Positions 34,173 to 41,598 of a stretch of DNA of 64,000 nt are shown piece after piece. The DNA comes from an uncultured Bacteroides sp. GTDB lineage: Bacteria; Bacteroidota; Bacteroidia; Bacteroidales; Bacteroidaceae. The position numbers were made by a program, and so were the translations under genes. The stretch is taken from assembly GCA_900552075.1 (NCBI GenBank), contig URYL01000009.1:1-64000 (forward strand), in the 5' to 3' direction. Position 1 is the first letter of the stretch; each line of letters opens with the position of its first letter. A model generated the notes under the pieces. It saw only the letters and a list, made by a program, of their open reading frames with translations, did no database searches and was not told where the DNA came from.

Positions 34173-34316
34173 ATGGCAAAAACGATTTCAAAACCGACTA
34201 CTCCTAAACCTACAACTCCTAAACCAGCTCCTAAATCTATCCCTTCGCATGTGAAAGGAGGAAAGATTTATGAAAACAAAAATACAGGTACTGGACCACG
34301 CACTCCTAAAAAGTAA
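34173..34316 (+). CDS. Very small Pro/Lys/Thr-rich protein
   Basis: 47 residues with short tandem repeats (KPTTPKPTTPKPAPK) and a GGKIYENKNTGTGPRTPKK end. It starts six nt after the stop of the membrane protein gene and ends just before a bidirectional terminator, so it closes the rightward transcript. Similar short basic proteins occur in Bacteroidales mobile elements. No function is known. Confidence 0.6.
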   Translation: MAKTISKPTTPKPTTPKPAPKSIPSHVKGGKIYENKNTGTGPRTPKK

Positions 34317-34321
34317 ATGTA

Positions 34322-34344
34322 AAAGCCGGATATTATCCGGCTTT
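34322..34344. terminator. Bidirectional terminator between cargo island and tail genes
   Basis: AAAGCCGGAT (34322-34331) and ATCCGGCTTT (34335-34344) form a perfect 10-bp stem with a 3-nt loop and A/T-rich flanks on both sides. It separates the rightward island genes from the leftward tail chaperone frame, whose stop lies inside the stem. Confidence 0.85.
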
Positions 34345-34605
34345 ATTTCTTCTTCTGCGTGAAGCCATGTCCTTACCCTTCACCTTTGTAACCTTGGTTC
34401 CGGTAACGGTGTGTAGCTTGTCACGCTGCATTAATATTAAGTTTCTGTATGGTATCTCATAGACCACTTCCCGGTATGACAGATGCAGATTTTCCATGAA
34501 CGATGCAATCTGTCCCAAGAGAGTATCATTGCCTACGACCTCGGTTTCGCTGCCAGCAGACTTACGTTCCTCGCCAAGCTGACAGCTTTGAGAAAAACCT
34601 TTGAG
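34333..34605 (-). CDS. Tail assembly chaperone, -1 frame extension (GT-like)
   Basis: In the -1 frame relative to the upstream chaperone the sequence is open from 34605, just after a stop, to 34333. It encodes AGSETEVVGNDTLLGQIASF and then ENLHLSYREVVYEIPYRNLILMQRDKLH, the kind of basic helical C-terminal domain found in GT-type tail chaperones. It lacks a good start of its own (only TTG at 34518). A ribosomal -1 frameshift in the overlap 34605-34533 would make the fusion, as in phage lambda G/GT. Possible slip region GGTTTTTCT at 34599-34591; no perfect heptamer is visible. Confidence 0.65.
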   Translation of the reverse strand, partial: LKGFSQSCQLGEERKSAGSETEVVGNDTLLGQIASFMENLHLSYREVVYEIPYRNLILMQRDKLHTVTGTKVTKVKGKDMASRRRRNKAG

Positions 34606-34916
34606 TCAATCATAGAGAGTGCTTCATCCAATGCGTCCACATTCTCTTCGTATGTCCCTTTGGCTAACTCTTCACTCAAGTTTTCGTCACCAGCTATCAG
34701 CCAGGAGAGAGCCTTGCTGTAGGCCTCACTTTCTCCCAGGGAGAGCAGAACTTCTTTCAAATTGTCTGCTTCTTGTACGCCTGACAAATGGGAGATTGCT
34801 CCGGCCAGTTTGTGGATAGTAGGAGGGTAGACCGTGTAGGCTTTCCCAGCGACAAACACCGTTCTGAAATCACTTCCGATAATGGATTCAGTTACTATTT
34901 TTGCTCCTTGATTCAT
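34533..34916 (-). CDS. Tail assembly chaperone (G-like)
   Basis: The 127 residues lie between the tail-tube gene and the tape measure side, the normal place of the chaperone. Helical, acidic protein (SYSKALSWLIAGDENLSEELAKGTYEENVDALDEALSMIDSK). Chaperones of this type coat the tape measure protein during tail assembly. Its last codons overlap the open -1 frame that continues to 34333, the classic layout for programmed frameshifting. Confidence 0.7.
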   Translation of the reverse strand: MNQGAKIVTESIIGSDFRTVFVAGKAYTVYPPTIHKLAGAISHLSGVQEADNLKEVLLSLGESEAYSKALSWLIAGDENLSEELAKGTYEENVDALDEALSMIDSKVFLKAVSLARNVSLLAAKPRS

Positions 34917-34974
34917 AACTTAAAGAAAAAGGGTGAAGCTTGATATAGCCCCACCCGTTAAACAATCCTGAAAA

Positions 34975-35190
34975 CTAATCGCCACCTTCTTGAACAAGAG
35001 TGATTTGTTTCTCTACGCTCTTGAAAGCATCAGACATGGAAGTAGATATGCTTCCAGACTGGGTGGTGTAGCCTACTTTTGATACCTCATAGGAAACGGA
35101 TGTCCCAGATTTCACCCTCTTGGTCTTTACCGTTTGCCCGTCCAGCTTGACTGTAGCATCAGAAGGCGTTACCACGACCTTTACATCAGT
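34975..35190 (-). CDS. PEGA/Ig-like C-terminal domain in frame after the UGA of the tail-tube gene
   Basis: Directly after the UGA at 35191-35193, in the same frame, 71 codons follow. They begin TDVKVVVTPSDATVKLDGQTV, then SGTSVSYEVSKVGYTTQSGS, a clear PEGA or Ig-like surface domain. Such domains decorate tail tubes of many phages and are often attached by recoding. Only a GTG at 35175 could start it separately, which is less convincing. Either UGA read-through makes a longer tube protein, or a former fusion has been cut by a nonsense mutation. Confidence 0.6.
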   Translation of the reverse strand, partial: TDVKVVVTPSDATVKLDGQTVKTKRVKSGTSVSYEVSKVGYTTQSGSISTSMSDAFKSVEKQITLVQEGGD

Positions 35191-35739
35191 TCATGCTTCT
35201 TTCACCTCTTCTGCATCGAACCAGTATTCAGGGGAAATAGCAGTGTCTTTAGGTTCCAGTTCAACCGCACTTACAGGAATACCGATGGCTTTATCCGTTG
35301 TTGATTCACGGGCACCTATGTCAGCACGGGGAATCACGCAATACTGGTCATCTTCAGTCATGAACACAATACATTTCTCGATATTTACCTTACCCCTTGT
35401 ACGCTTCCAACCTTTGTCGGTATTGATGACATCTCCACCCATAAGATCCTTCTTTGTCGGATAGTCATACTCACCGATAGTAAAGTTCACAGAGACATCT
35501 CCCATTTCCTTTTCACTGCGATAGGTCTGATTAGTAAGCTGGTTCTTATAGTTGGTTCGGCTGGCCTCTGCTTCCTCAAAAGTCCACGTATCCTGATGGA
35601 TATTGGATACTTCTTTCAGTGTTTCTCCTTGCAAAAGAGTGTGCAAGGTCTGGCCCGTAACATCTGCAGAAATAGCACTTGTTTCGCCATACCAAAGTTT
35701 CTTGATATTTACAGCTGTGATTTTCTTTGATTCTGCCAT
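35191..35739 (-). CDS. Major tail (tube) protein
   Basis: The 182 residues begin MAESKKITAVNIKKLWYGETSA and have a tail-tube-like beta pattern (TWTFEEAEASRTNYKNQLTNQTYRSEKEMGDVSVNFTIGEYDYPTKKDLMGG). The gene lies between the tail completion genes and the chaperone, as expected. The frame ends at UGA and continues into an Ig-like domain, see the next gene leftwards. Abundant structural protein, likely translated at high level. Confidence 0.8.
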   Translation of the reverse strand: MAESKKITAVNIKKLWYGETSAISADVTGQTLHTLLQGETLKEVSNIHQDTWTFEEAEASRTNYKNQLTNQTYRSEKEMGDVSVNFTIGEYDYPTKKDLMGGDVINTDKGWKRTRGKVNIEKCIVFMTEDDQYCVIPRADIGARESTTDKAIGIPVSAVELEPKDTAISPEYWFDAEEVKEA

Positions 35740-35740
35740 A

Positions 35741-36133
35741 TTATTTCACATTTAAAACTTCAAACAAAATTCTTACATTCACATAGTGACACTTTAAGGA
35801 TGTGTCCTCCTCAGTTCCGATTGACTCGATAGAATAATGATAGGTGGTATCATCATAGCGTCCGGTTACGCCGTCAAACAGACTTTGCGCCTGCTTCTCC
35901 AGTTCATTCAGCCGGATGGTGTTGGCTTCACCTTCTTTCAAGTCAGGAACGCAAAGATTCACCTCAACGAAGGATTTCTTCCAGTACGTTCCCGGCTGCT
36001 GTTTCTTAGCATGAATGACAATCCTTTCGGACTTCATCGCACCCGTCAGTTTCTTTCCATGAGGGACAATGTCAATGCCGAAAGGCTGGCAGTCACGGTA
36101 AAGTATGTTCGCTATGTCGGTGGTAACTATCAT
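35741..36133 (-). CDS. Tail terminator/completion protein
   Basis: The 130 residues have the alpha/beta pattern of gpU/DUF3168-type proteins (IANILYRDCQPFGIDIVPHGKK, SERIVIHAKKQQPGTYWKKSFVEVNLCVPDLKEGEAN, ALFDGVTGRYDDTTYHYSIESIG). The gene lies between a gp10-like protein and the major tail protein. It would cap the tail for joining to the head. Assigned mainly by order. Confidence 0.65.
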   Translation of the reverse strand: MIVTTDIANILYRDCQPFGIDIVPHGKKLTGAMKSERIVIHAKKQQPGTYWKKSFVEVNLCVPDLKEGEANTIRLNELEKQAQSLFDGVTGRYDDTTYHYSIESIGTEEDTSLKCHYVNVRILFEVLNVK

Positions 36134-36447
36134 TTTATTTCCTCCTTTAATCGTTTCTCAGCATATAATGCCCCTCCACTTCTCACTCTGAAGCCCTTGC
36201 TTTCCACATTGGACGCATAATGATACCCTTGGGGGCTTGCTGCATCATTGTACAATGTCAGACTACAATCGTCCTCAACATTGTGTTTGTTTGACCTACG
36301 GAGTGTTTTTGTCCTGTCTTGATAAGAGCCATCCTTCACATCGTATTCATCAGCCTCATTGCCAACTTTATCTACGATGTCACGAATTTCACTTATTCCT
36401 TGCTCGAAAAAGCTATCCACGTCCGAAAAATCAAACTTTACAGCCAT
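36130..36447 (-). CDS. HK97 gp10-like head-tail joining protein
   Basis: The 105 residues end in the family signature YHYASNVESKGFRVRSGGALYAEKRLKEEI and carry DRTKTLRRSNK in the middle. It overlaps the tail terminator by 4 nt, part of the compact connector block. The paralogue next to the tape measure gene (29271-29675) shares the same C-terminus. Confidence 0.75.
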   Translation of the reverse strand: MAVKFDFSDVDSFFEQGISEIRDIVDKVGNEADEYDVKDGSYQDRTKTLRRSNKHNVEDDCSLTLYNDAASPQGYHYASNVESKGFRVRSGGALYAEKRLKEEIK

Positions 36448-36761
36448 ATCTCTGAGTAACCAAAATAATTCGTATTCTTCACCATGTAAACCTTGCCAGT
36501 TCCACGGATATTCTCACCGTTCATACATCTGACCTCATCGCCAGCCTTCAGAGAGATTTTCTTCTCACAGACTACGTGATAGTTCGGTCGGTACACCTCG
36601 CCGTTCTCCGAAGTAAACTCTTTGGTGGAGTTATCGTCACAACGGCATTTACAAACGTCCTGCCAGCTTTCGCCACCGGAATTTGGAATAGGTCGGCCGA
36701 ACTCGTCCGTTTCCATCGGAGTAAAGACCTTAACCTGTAATGTATGTGGAGCAAATATCAT
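36438..36761 (-). CDS. Head closure/head-tail adaptor-like protein
   Basis: The 107 residues include a beta-rich fold with VFTPMETDEFGRPIPNSGGESWQDVCKCRCDDNSTKEFTSENGEVYRPNYHVVC, like phage stopper (gp16/HCP-type) proteins. KISLKAGDEVRCMNGENIRGTGKV is usual for that family. It overlaps its neighbours on both sides. Assigned by similarity of pattern and by order. Confidence 0.65.
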   Translation of the reverse strand: MIFAPHTLQVKVFTPMETDEFGRPIPNSGGESWQDVCKCRCDDNSTKEFTSENGEVYRPNYHVVCEKKISLKAGDEVRCMNGENIRGTGKVYMVKNTNYFGYSEIWL

Positions 36762-37072
36762 AGGAATCTGACTTTAGGTTTATCTGACAGCGTGTCTTCA
36801 AGGCCGTACTTCTTGCACAAGAAAGAGTAGTATTCCTTCAAACCCTGAGTATTCCAGGACATAGAGAAACCGTTCTCGCTGATGGAAGTGGCACGGAGTA
36901 ATAGAGAGGGGATGAACTCCGCCATGGCCACCGACACAAGACCGATGTTTGACGGGCCCATCTCATCCTCTCCGCTTACTTCTGAAGACAAACTTATCTC
37001 CAAAAGGTCAGCCTCCGACAAGTTGATGCCGAAGGTCTGAAACTTCTGTGATATGTAGTCATTTACTGTCAT
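36758..37072 (-). CDS. Head-tail connector-like protein
   Basis: The 104 residues are mostly helical (MTVNDYISQKFQTFGINLSEADLLEISL, VAMAEFIPSLLLRATSISENGFSMSW), similar to gp6/gp15-type adaptors that bind under the portal. First gene after the capsid gene and overlapping it by 4 nt. Assigned by order. Confidence 0.65.
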   Translation of the reverse strand: MTVNDYISQKFQTFGINLSEADLLEISLSSEVSGEDEMGPSNIGLVSVAMAEFIPSLLLRATSISENGFSMSWNTQGLKEYYSFLCKKYGLEDTLSDKPKVRFL

Positions 37073-38151
37073 GTGTTCATGGTTGACAAATCAAAGTTCA
37101 CAATCAGGTTCGGGTTCGTAATCTGCGGAATCCACTCAGCGGTGTATTCCAGATAACGGCCGTTCTTGTCCTTGTAACCGGAAATAAGCATATCACCGTC
37201 TGCCTGGGTGTAGTTACGTCCCGGTACGCCGTCCACTGCTTCGTACGGAGTGTGGAAGCGCATGTAACCGACCTTATCCTGCGGAAGCAATGTGATACGG
37301 TCGTCAGCGTAAATCTGTACGTTCTTTCCGGTCTGGTCTTTTACGTAATCTTCCTTGATTTCAATGGCCGGAAGCCCGATGCCAGTGAACACTTGGGAAG
37401 CCAGTTGAGAGGTAATCAACCCGGTTGAAAGATACATCTCATTTCCTGTAAGCTGCATCTTGAACTTGTCACCAAACTCAGCCGACCCGATGATATTCTT
37501 CACGAAAGTTCCTCGTGACATAATCATCTTCTGGAAATTGCCGTAATCTGGCTTCAGGAGGTTAATCTGCTGCTGCAAATAGGTAATAAAGTTCGTCTTC
37601 GCACCAGTATCAGGCTTGATGAACTTAAACGGCAATTCTATGTTAAGAAGGTCGACACCTCCGGCATTGTCATCCTTGTTCTTGACTGTTGCTTCTCCGG
37701 TCATCAGAAGTGAACCTACGATAATATCCATGCGCTTGTGAGCTGCTAAAAGTACCTGGCGGTAATCGTCGTAGATGAAGTTCACAATTTCCTGCATGGC
37801 TGCAACCTGGTCGGCAGGTTTAGCTGCATTGAACTTGTCAATCAAGTCCTGAAGCTCAGACAAGCGGTCAATGGAAATTTGGTAAGCATCGCCCAAATAA
37901 GCGATTTCACCATATCCTGAGCCGATATTCCGGCGTTCACGGATAGGCTTCTCGCCGTATCGTGAGTTAATGGAACCGGCCATCACGCCCGTAACTTGTC
38001 CGATGTAGTCCTTGAACACACGGGTAGTCGTTCTACGGAAATCAAGATACTGCTGCCAATAGATAGTATCCTTACGTGTCTGAAGGACCCGCTGAATAAC
38101 GGCGTTTACGATATTGGGGTCGTTAAACAGAGTATGAATAGTTAGCATCAT
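37069..38151 (-). CDS. Major capsid protein
   Basis: The 360 residues begin MMLTIHTLFNDPNIVNAVIQRVLQTRKDTIYWQQYLDFRRTTTRVFKDYIG, typical of major capsid proteins of Bacteroidales siphoviruses (HK97-fold, capsid-E-like group). It follows the decoration and scaffold genes. The end, AEWIPQITNPNLIVNFDLSTMNT, fits capsid N/C-arm beta strands. No separate protease is seen, so maturation may rely on the scaffold alone. Confidence 0.88.
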   Translation of the reverse strand: MMLTIHTLFNDPNIVNAVIQRVLQTRKDTIYWQQYLDFRRTTTRVFKDYIGQVTGVMAGSINSRYGEKPIRERRNIGSGYGEIAYLGDAYQISIDRLSELQDLIDKFNAAKPADQVAAMQEIVNFIYDDYRQVLLAAHKRMDIIVGSLLMTGEATVKNKDDNAGGVDLLNIELPFKFIKPDTGAKTNFITYLQQQINLLKPDYGNFQKMIMSRGTFVKNIIGSAEFGDKFKMQLTGNEMYLSTGLITSQLASQVFTGIGLPAIEIKEDYVKDQTGKNVQIYADDRITLLPQDKVGYMRFHTPYEAVDGVPGRNYTQADGDMLISGYKDKNGRYLEYTAEWIPQITNPNLIVNFDLSTMNT

Positions 38152-38166
38152 GTTTTACCTCCTTTC

Positions 38167-38757
38167 TTATTCGTTAAACTGGAAATGTGGCAAATTTTCT
38201 TTATCCTTTGCATGGAAAGGCATAGCCAACTTAGTAGGCTCAATCTCGAATGCACGCATAAGCAAAGCCACCAATACCGGACCTTCATCAATTTGCTTTC
38301 TCTCATACAAAGCTGAGTTAGCAACCACCTTTGGAGTAGTTCCGTTTACTGCTGTCGCTTCAAAAAGAACCGTTCCTGCATTCACTGTAGCACCAAAGTC
38401 TGCCGCCAATGTCAACTTATCGAAAGCCTTATCTGACTTGTCAATAGCATTGATTGTAGCGCCATGGGAACCGTCACCGATGTGCATACCCACATAAGCC
38501 AAAGAGTTTTTCTTGATTTTCAATGTGGTATTGGAACCAGTGGTAAACTTTTCATAGACTTCTACACGGATAGCCACCTGAGCGGTTTTCTTTACCAAAT
38601 CAGCGGCAATCGGAGTGAAGGATGGAAGAAACGAACCAGCAACAAGGTTGGCCGTATCCAGCTTGTAAGGGCCTCTACGTCTTACACCGGTGGAAACGTC
38701 ATAGCGTTCCTCGATGGACGGTTCAGGCTCAATGTTGTACTTAAATCCTGCTGACAT
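38167..38757 (-). CDS. Capsid decoration/head fibre protein
   Basis: The 196 residues are beta-rich with Gly/Thr-rich segments (VGMHIGDGSHGATINAIDKSDKAFDKLTLAADFGATVNAGTVLFEATAVNG), resembling head fibre proteins (phage fibre-2 type). It sits between scaffold and capsid genes. The exact role is inferred from pattern and order. Confidence 0.65.
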   Translation of the reverse strand: MSAGFKYNIEPEPSIEERYDVSTGVRRRGPYKLDTANLVAGSFLPSFTPIAADLVKKTAQVAIRVEVYEKFTTGSNTTLKIKKNSLAYVGMHIGDGSHGATINAIDKSDKAFDKLTLAADFGATVNAGTVLFEATAVNGTTPKVVANSALYERKQIDEGPVLVALLMRAFEIEPTKLAMPFHAKDKENLPHFQFNE

Positions 38758-38760
38758 AAA

Positions 38761-39417
38761 TTACTTGTTTTGTTGTTCGACAATAGATTTTGTGTCCGCC
38801 TCAATCATTTTGGCGAACTCGCTCGCTTCCTTCTCCTGCTTCTGTTCGGCAGTTTCAGGAGCTTTGGAGAACTGAAAACCGTTGTTAGACATATCCTGCT
38901 TCATGTCCTTGAAATAAGTATCCAAGTCCGTGTTTTCAGGAATGTTGCGGTCTTTCAGCATAAATTCGGGAATACCATACTTCTTCGCCACTGCTGAAAT
39001 CTGAGAATTGCGCTGCGCCTGCGCTTCATTTTCCTCCATTTTGGCCAGCTTGTCGGCAAACGGCTTGATACCGGCGGCGATGCCATCGGCAATCATCTTT
39101 GCGATGTCCGTTTCCTGTGGCTTTGGAGGGTCGTTGGGTTTCGGTGGTTCTGGTTTCGGATTCTCGATTGGTTTCCCGTCTTTCAGTCCATGCTTCTTCT
39201 CGTAGTTTGAAACAGCGGAAGTCTGCGCTTGTCCTGCACGGAAATCACCATAGTTTTGCATCACGTCCTGGAACGAGATACCCTCAACGATGGAGTTTAC
39301 CTTCGTTTCGTCCGTTACACCCTCTGCCTTCTTTGTGGCAATACGGGTGAGTGTGGCAGTGTCCACCCCAGCGAATTTCTGTTGCAGTCCTGCCAAGATT
39401 TGTTCAAAGATTGTCAT
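38761..39417 (-). CDS. Scaffolding protein
   Basis: The 218 residues include a Pro/Lys/Glu-rich linker (IENPKPEPPKPNDPPKPQE) and Gln-rich helices (KLAKMEENEAQAQRNSQISAVAKKYGIPEFM; AEQKQEKEASEFAKMIEADTK), typical for scaffolds that guide capsid assembly. First gene of the capsid block after the cargo island. Confidence 0.75.
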   Translation of the reverse strand: MTIFEQILAGLQQKFAGVDTATLTRIATKKAEGVTDETKVNSIVEGISFQDVMQNYGDFRAGQAQTSAVSNYEKKHGLKDGKPIENPKPEPPKPNDPPKPQETDIAKMIADGIAAGIKPFADKLAKMEENEAQAQRNSQISAVAKKYGIPEFMLKDRNIPENTDLDTYFKDMKQDMSNNGFQFSKAPETAEQKQEKEASEFAKMIEADTKSIVEQQNK

Positions 39418-39530
39418 ACCGTATGAGTTTGATTAATAATTTCATACGGTAAATTTACTTATAGAGAAAGGGAAGGAGAAATTTTAAGGCTAACGATACG
39501 AAACAATTGGGGAAATGTTCGTTTTTAGGC

Positions 39531-39564
39531 AAAAAGAAAGCGTGACTACCAAAATAATCACGCT
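39531..39564 (-). terminator. Terminator of the cargo island (DUF3800/HicAB)
   Basis: On the - strand AGCGTGA and TCACGCT arms (39558-39564 and 39539-39545) are followed by TTTCTTTTT. It ends the leftward transcript of the DUF3800 gene before the scaffold gene, so the island has its own transcription unit. Confidence 0.75.
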
Positions 39565-39570
39565 CGTAAT

Positions 39571-40419
39571 TTATTGTTTATTTATGAGCTTGCTGACAAA
39601 ATCATCTAGGTTTTCTTTAGATAGTGTTTGATTTTTATTATTTGCAATATCTAATAGTTTTTCATATATCTGTTTCCTATTACTATCAATACGCAAGCCC
39701 ATCTTACGTAAAAAAGGAGCATTAAAATTAGCATCAGAAGCAATTTGAAGAAAGTCCTTATCATATACACTTAGGTTATCTTTCATATTTAACCAAGTGC
39801 AACGATTTAAAGTAAAAGCTGTAAAATCCGCTAATTGTAGTAACTTTTCTTCTTTTGAAGATTTGTATAAGATTTTTTTATTTTCTAATAAATCTCCAAA
39901 AATTAAACAGTCCTGGTATGAATTATTTTTATACCTGCCTTCATCTATTACTATTTTATATGGTTTTGTATAAGATAGATTTGAACTCAAATAATCTTTG
40001 ATTCTTAATAATAGAATAAATAAGGCGAAATCAGAATATTCATATAGTTTAAACCCATCAATTACAGTATTGGTCTTTTCTATTTTATTACGCTTATAGT
40101 CATCTTCTCCAAAACTTTGAAGTATAACAATATATTGTTCTAACGCAGAGAAACGAGAAAAGTCTTTAAAAATATCAAATCTATTTTCAACGTTTCTATA
40201 TATATCTTTAGCTGAAAATATGTCTGCAAAATGAAATTCATCCATATCCAATTGTTTTTGAAGTTCATTTGACATGTAATTCATGAATTTAAGTGCAGAA
40301 TCATATTGCTTTTCATTCAATATTATAGCACACCAAGAAGCCGATTTAGAGGTATCATATTTGAATCCACTCCTGTGTTGTGCATTACCTGTATCATCAA
40401 TGTAAATATAAGTTGCCAT
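39571..40419 (-). CDS. DUF3800 family protein
   Basis: The 282 residues start with MATYIYIDDTGNAQ, the DUF3800 signature (normally yiDESG). A conserved late segment reads YKIVIDEGRYKN...EEKLLQLADFTAFTLNRC, where the Asp residues suggest an RNase-H-like metal site. The catalytic role is unknown; family members occur in prophages and near defence genes. It lies with HicAB in a cargo island flanked by terminators. Confidence 0.8.
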   Translation of the reverse strand: MATYIYIDDTGNAQHRSGFKYDTSKSASWCAIILNEKQYDSALKFMNYMSNELQKQLDMDEFHFADIFSAKDIYRNVENRFDIFKDFSRFSALEQYIVILQSFGEDDYKRNKIEKTNTVIDGFKLYEYSDFALFILLLRIKDYLSSNLSYTKPYKIVIDEGRYKNNSYQDCLIFGDLLENKKILYKSSKEEKLLQLADFTAFTLNRCTWLNMKDNLSVYDKDFLQIASDANFNAPFLRKMGLRIDSNRKQIYEKLLDIANNKNQTLSKENLDDFVSKLINKQ

Positions 40420-40431
40420 TTTTTAACAATA

Positions 40432-40836
40432 TCACAACAAGTTTATAGCTGCCAATTCTTCTGTCAGTGCGTTAATACCTTTTTGAATCTTCTCCAATTG
40501 CTGTTTACGTGGTTTGTGTACTCCAGCAGCATAATGCCATAACTGACGTTCATTAATTCCGGTTATCCGGCTCAGAGCGGCTTTGGTAAAGATGCTGCTG
40601 TAATAGTTGATGAAAGTGGCAGCATCTATCTTAAACTTCAAAGTGAACTCTCCCTGCAATACTTCCACTGGAGCGATGTTCATTTCCTTGCATGACTCCA
40701 GGTAAAGTTCAACAGCTTCCTTCATGTTCTTCTCGATTTCCTTCACGTCGTTGCCGACTGTAATCACCGGAGCACCTTCAATATAGGCACTAAGATTATT
40801 TCCAGCATGTTCTACAATCACTTCTACGATTCTCAT
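40432..40836 (-). CDS. hicB: HicB antitoxin with DNA-binding C-terminus
   Basis: The 134 residues have an N-terminal HicB domain (MRIVEVIVEHAGNNLSAYIEGAPVITVGND, LQGEFTLKFKIDAAT). The C-terminal helix-turn-helix (KAALSRITGINERQLWHYAAGVHKPRKQQLEKIQKG) probably represses its own operon. It neutralises HicA. It lies 38 nt downstream of hicA. A shorter relative without the DNA-binding part lies in the host region at 7454-7663. Confidence 0.92.
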   Translation of the reverse strand: MRIVEVIVEHAGNNLSAYIEGAPVITVGNDVKEIEKNMKEAVELYLESCKEMNIAPVEVLQGEFTLKFKIDAATFINYYSSIFTKAALSRITGINERQLWHYAAGVHKPRKQQLEKIQKGINALTEELAAINLL

Positions 40837-40874
40837 ACTACCTCCTTTTTATCGTTAAACAAAAGAGGCGGGGG

Positions 40875-41063
40875 CTATTTTAGCCCCGCTTGCCTCAGAA
40901 TGTTGTAATAAGTGCCTTTCTCAACGCCTTTCTTGCCGTGGTCGGGGACAATCACTACATGGCTACCATCAGTGTAAACCATGTGACTGCCCTTCTGCCT
41001 CACGAACCAAAAGCCATTTTCAGTAAGCAGCGTTACAACGTCTTTAACTGATTTGTAGCTCAT
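40875..41063 (-). CDS. hicA: HicA toxin, mRNA interferase
   Basis: The 62 residues have the dsRNA-binding-like fold of HicA: VVTLLTENGFWFVRQKGSHMVYTDGSHVVIVPDHGKKGVEKGTYYNILRQAGLK. The active-site His is in KGSH, with the GT..I.RQAGL end. It cleaves mRNA when free of HicB. First gene of hicAB, with a -7 promoter box upstream at 41088-41095. Possible role in plasmid-like stabilisation of the prophage or in phage defence. Confidence 0.93.
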   Translation of the reverse strand: MSYKSVKDVVTLLTENGFWFVRQKGSHMVYTDGSHVVIVPDHGKKGVEKGTYYNILRQAGLK

Positions 41064-41087
41064 AGCGTTTAAGACTTAATTACGATG

Positions 41088-41095
41088 CAAATATA
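41088..41095 (-). promoter_or_regulatory. Likely -7 element of the hicAB promoter
   Basis: TATATTTG on the - strand, about 25 nt before the hicA ATG; matches TAnnTTTG. No strong -33 TTTG is seen. Confidence 0.45.
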
Positions 41096-41142
41096 GTAAA
41101 AATATGAATAATAAGAAAGAAACATTCGTGCTTTTACTATAT

Positions 41143-41418
41143 TTATAAGGTGTCGAGATAGTCATATAAAGCAGGAAGATAGTTCCTATCAAATTCAAAT
41201 TGAGTAGCTGTGTATGGAAGTCCTGATACAGAAACATTATCAGCTTCTTCGCCCCACTCGCAGTTCTCTCGTTTACCTATTTTTTTACCACCAGCATAAT
41301 CTCTAATCCATTCCCAAATCATTTTTCCCAGTTGAGCTGTACTTTTGTTGTCACCTTTATTTTGTTTACGACAATACAAGATAAATTCGTCATTCCCCAT
41401 TCTGATAGGTTTACCCAT
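41143..41418 (-). CDS. Unknown protein in the cargo island, 91 residues
   Basis: Complete frame, MGKPIRMGNDEFILYCRKQNKGDNKSTAQLGKMIWEWIRDYAGGKKIG..., rich in Trp, Tyr and charged residues, with no recognised domain. It lies between portal and HicAB, with its own -7-like box at 41451-41458. It may belong to the island rather than to the head genes. Confidence 0.6.
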   Translation of the reverse strand: MGKPIRMGNDEFILYCRKQNKGDNKSTAQLGKMIWEWIRDYAGGKKIGKRENCEWGEEADNVSVSGLPYTATQFEFDRNYLPALYDYLDTL

Positions 41419-41450
41419 AGTTATCTATATTTTAAAGTTAAACATAAACA

Positions 41451-41458
41451 CAAATATA
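41451..41458 (-). promoter_or_regulatory. Likely -7 element upstream of the 91-residue gene
   Basis: TATATTTG on the - strand 33 nt before the ATG; fits TAnnTTTG. It is only moderately supported, because a clear -33 box is not visible. Confidence 0.4.
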
Positions 41459-41492
41459 TAGGTTATCAATATGAATCTGAAAATTAATTGAA

Positions 41493-41526
41493 CAAAAATA
41501 GCGATACCTCGAAAGATACCGCTATT
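41493..41526 (-). terminator. Terminator after the portal gene
   Basis: On the - strand AATAGCGGTATC and GGTATCGCTATT form a stem of about 12 pairs (two wobble) followed by TTTTTG. It ends the terminase-portal transcript before the cargo island. Confidence 0.75.
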
Positions 41527-41598
41527 CAATTTGTCAATATTTTAGATTTCCATTCGTCTGTTTTGTATAAACCTCGTAATTTTTCTGACTTGATTGTT

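Noticed and set aside
34975..35739. Alternative genetic code (UGA as Trp) for the whole prophage
   Set aside because: Other prophage genes end with UGA at normal places (for example the amidase at 15354 and the regulator at 50248), so a general code change is unlikely.
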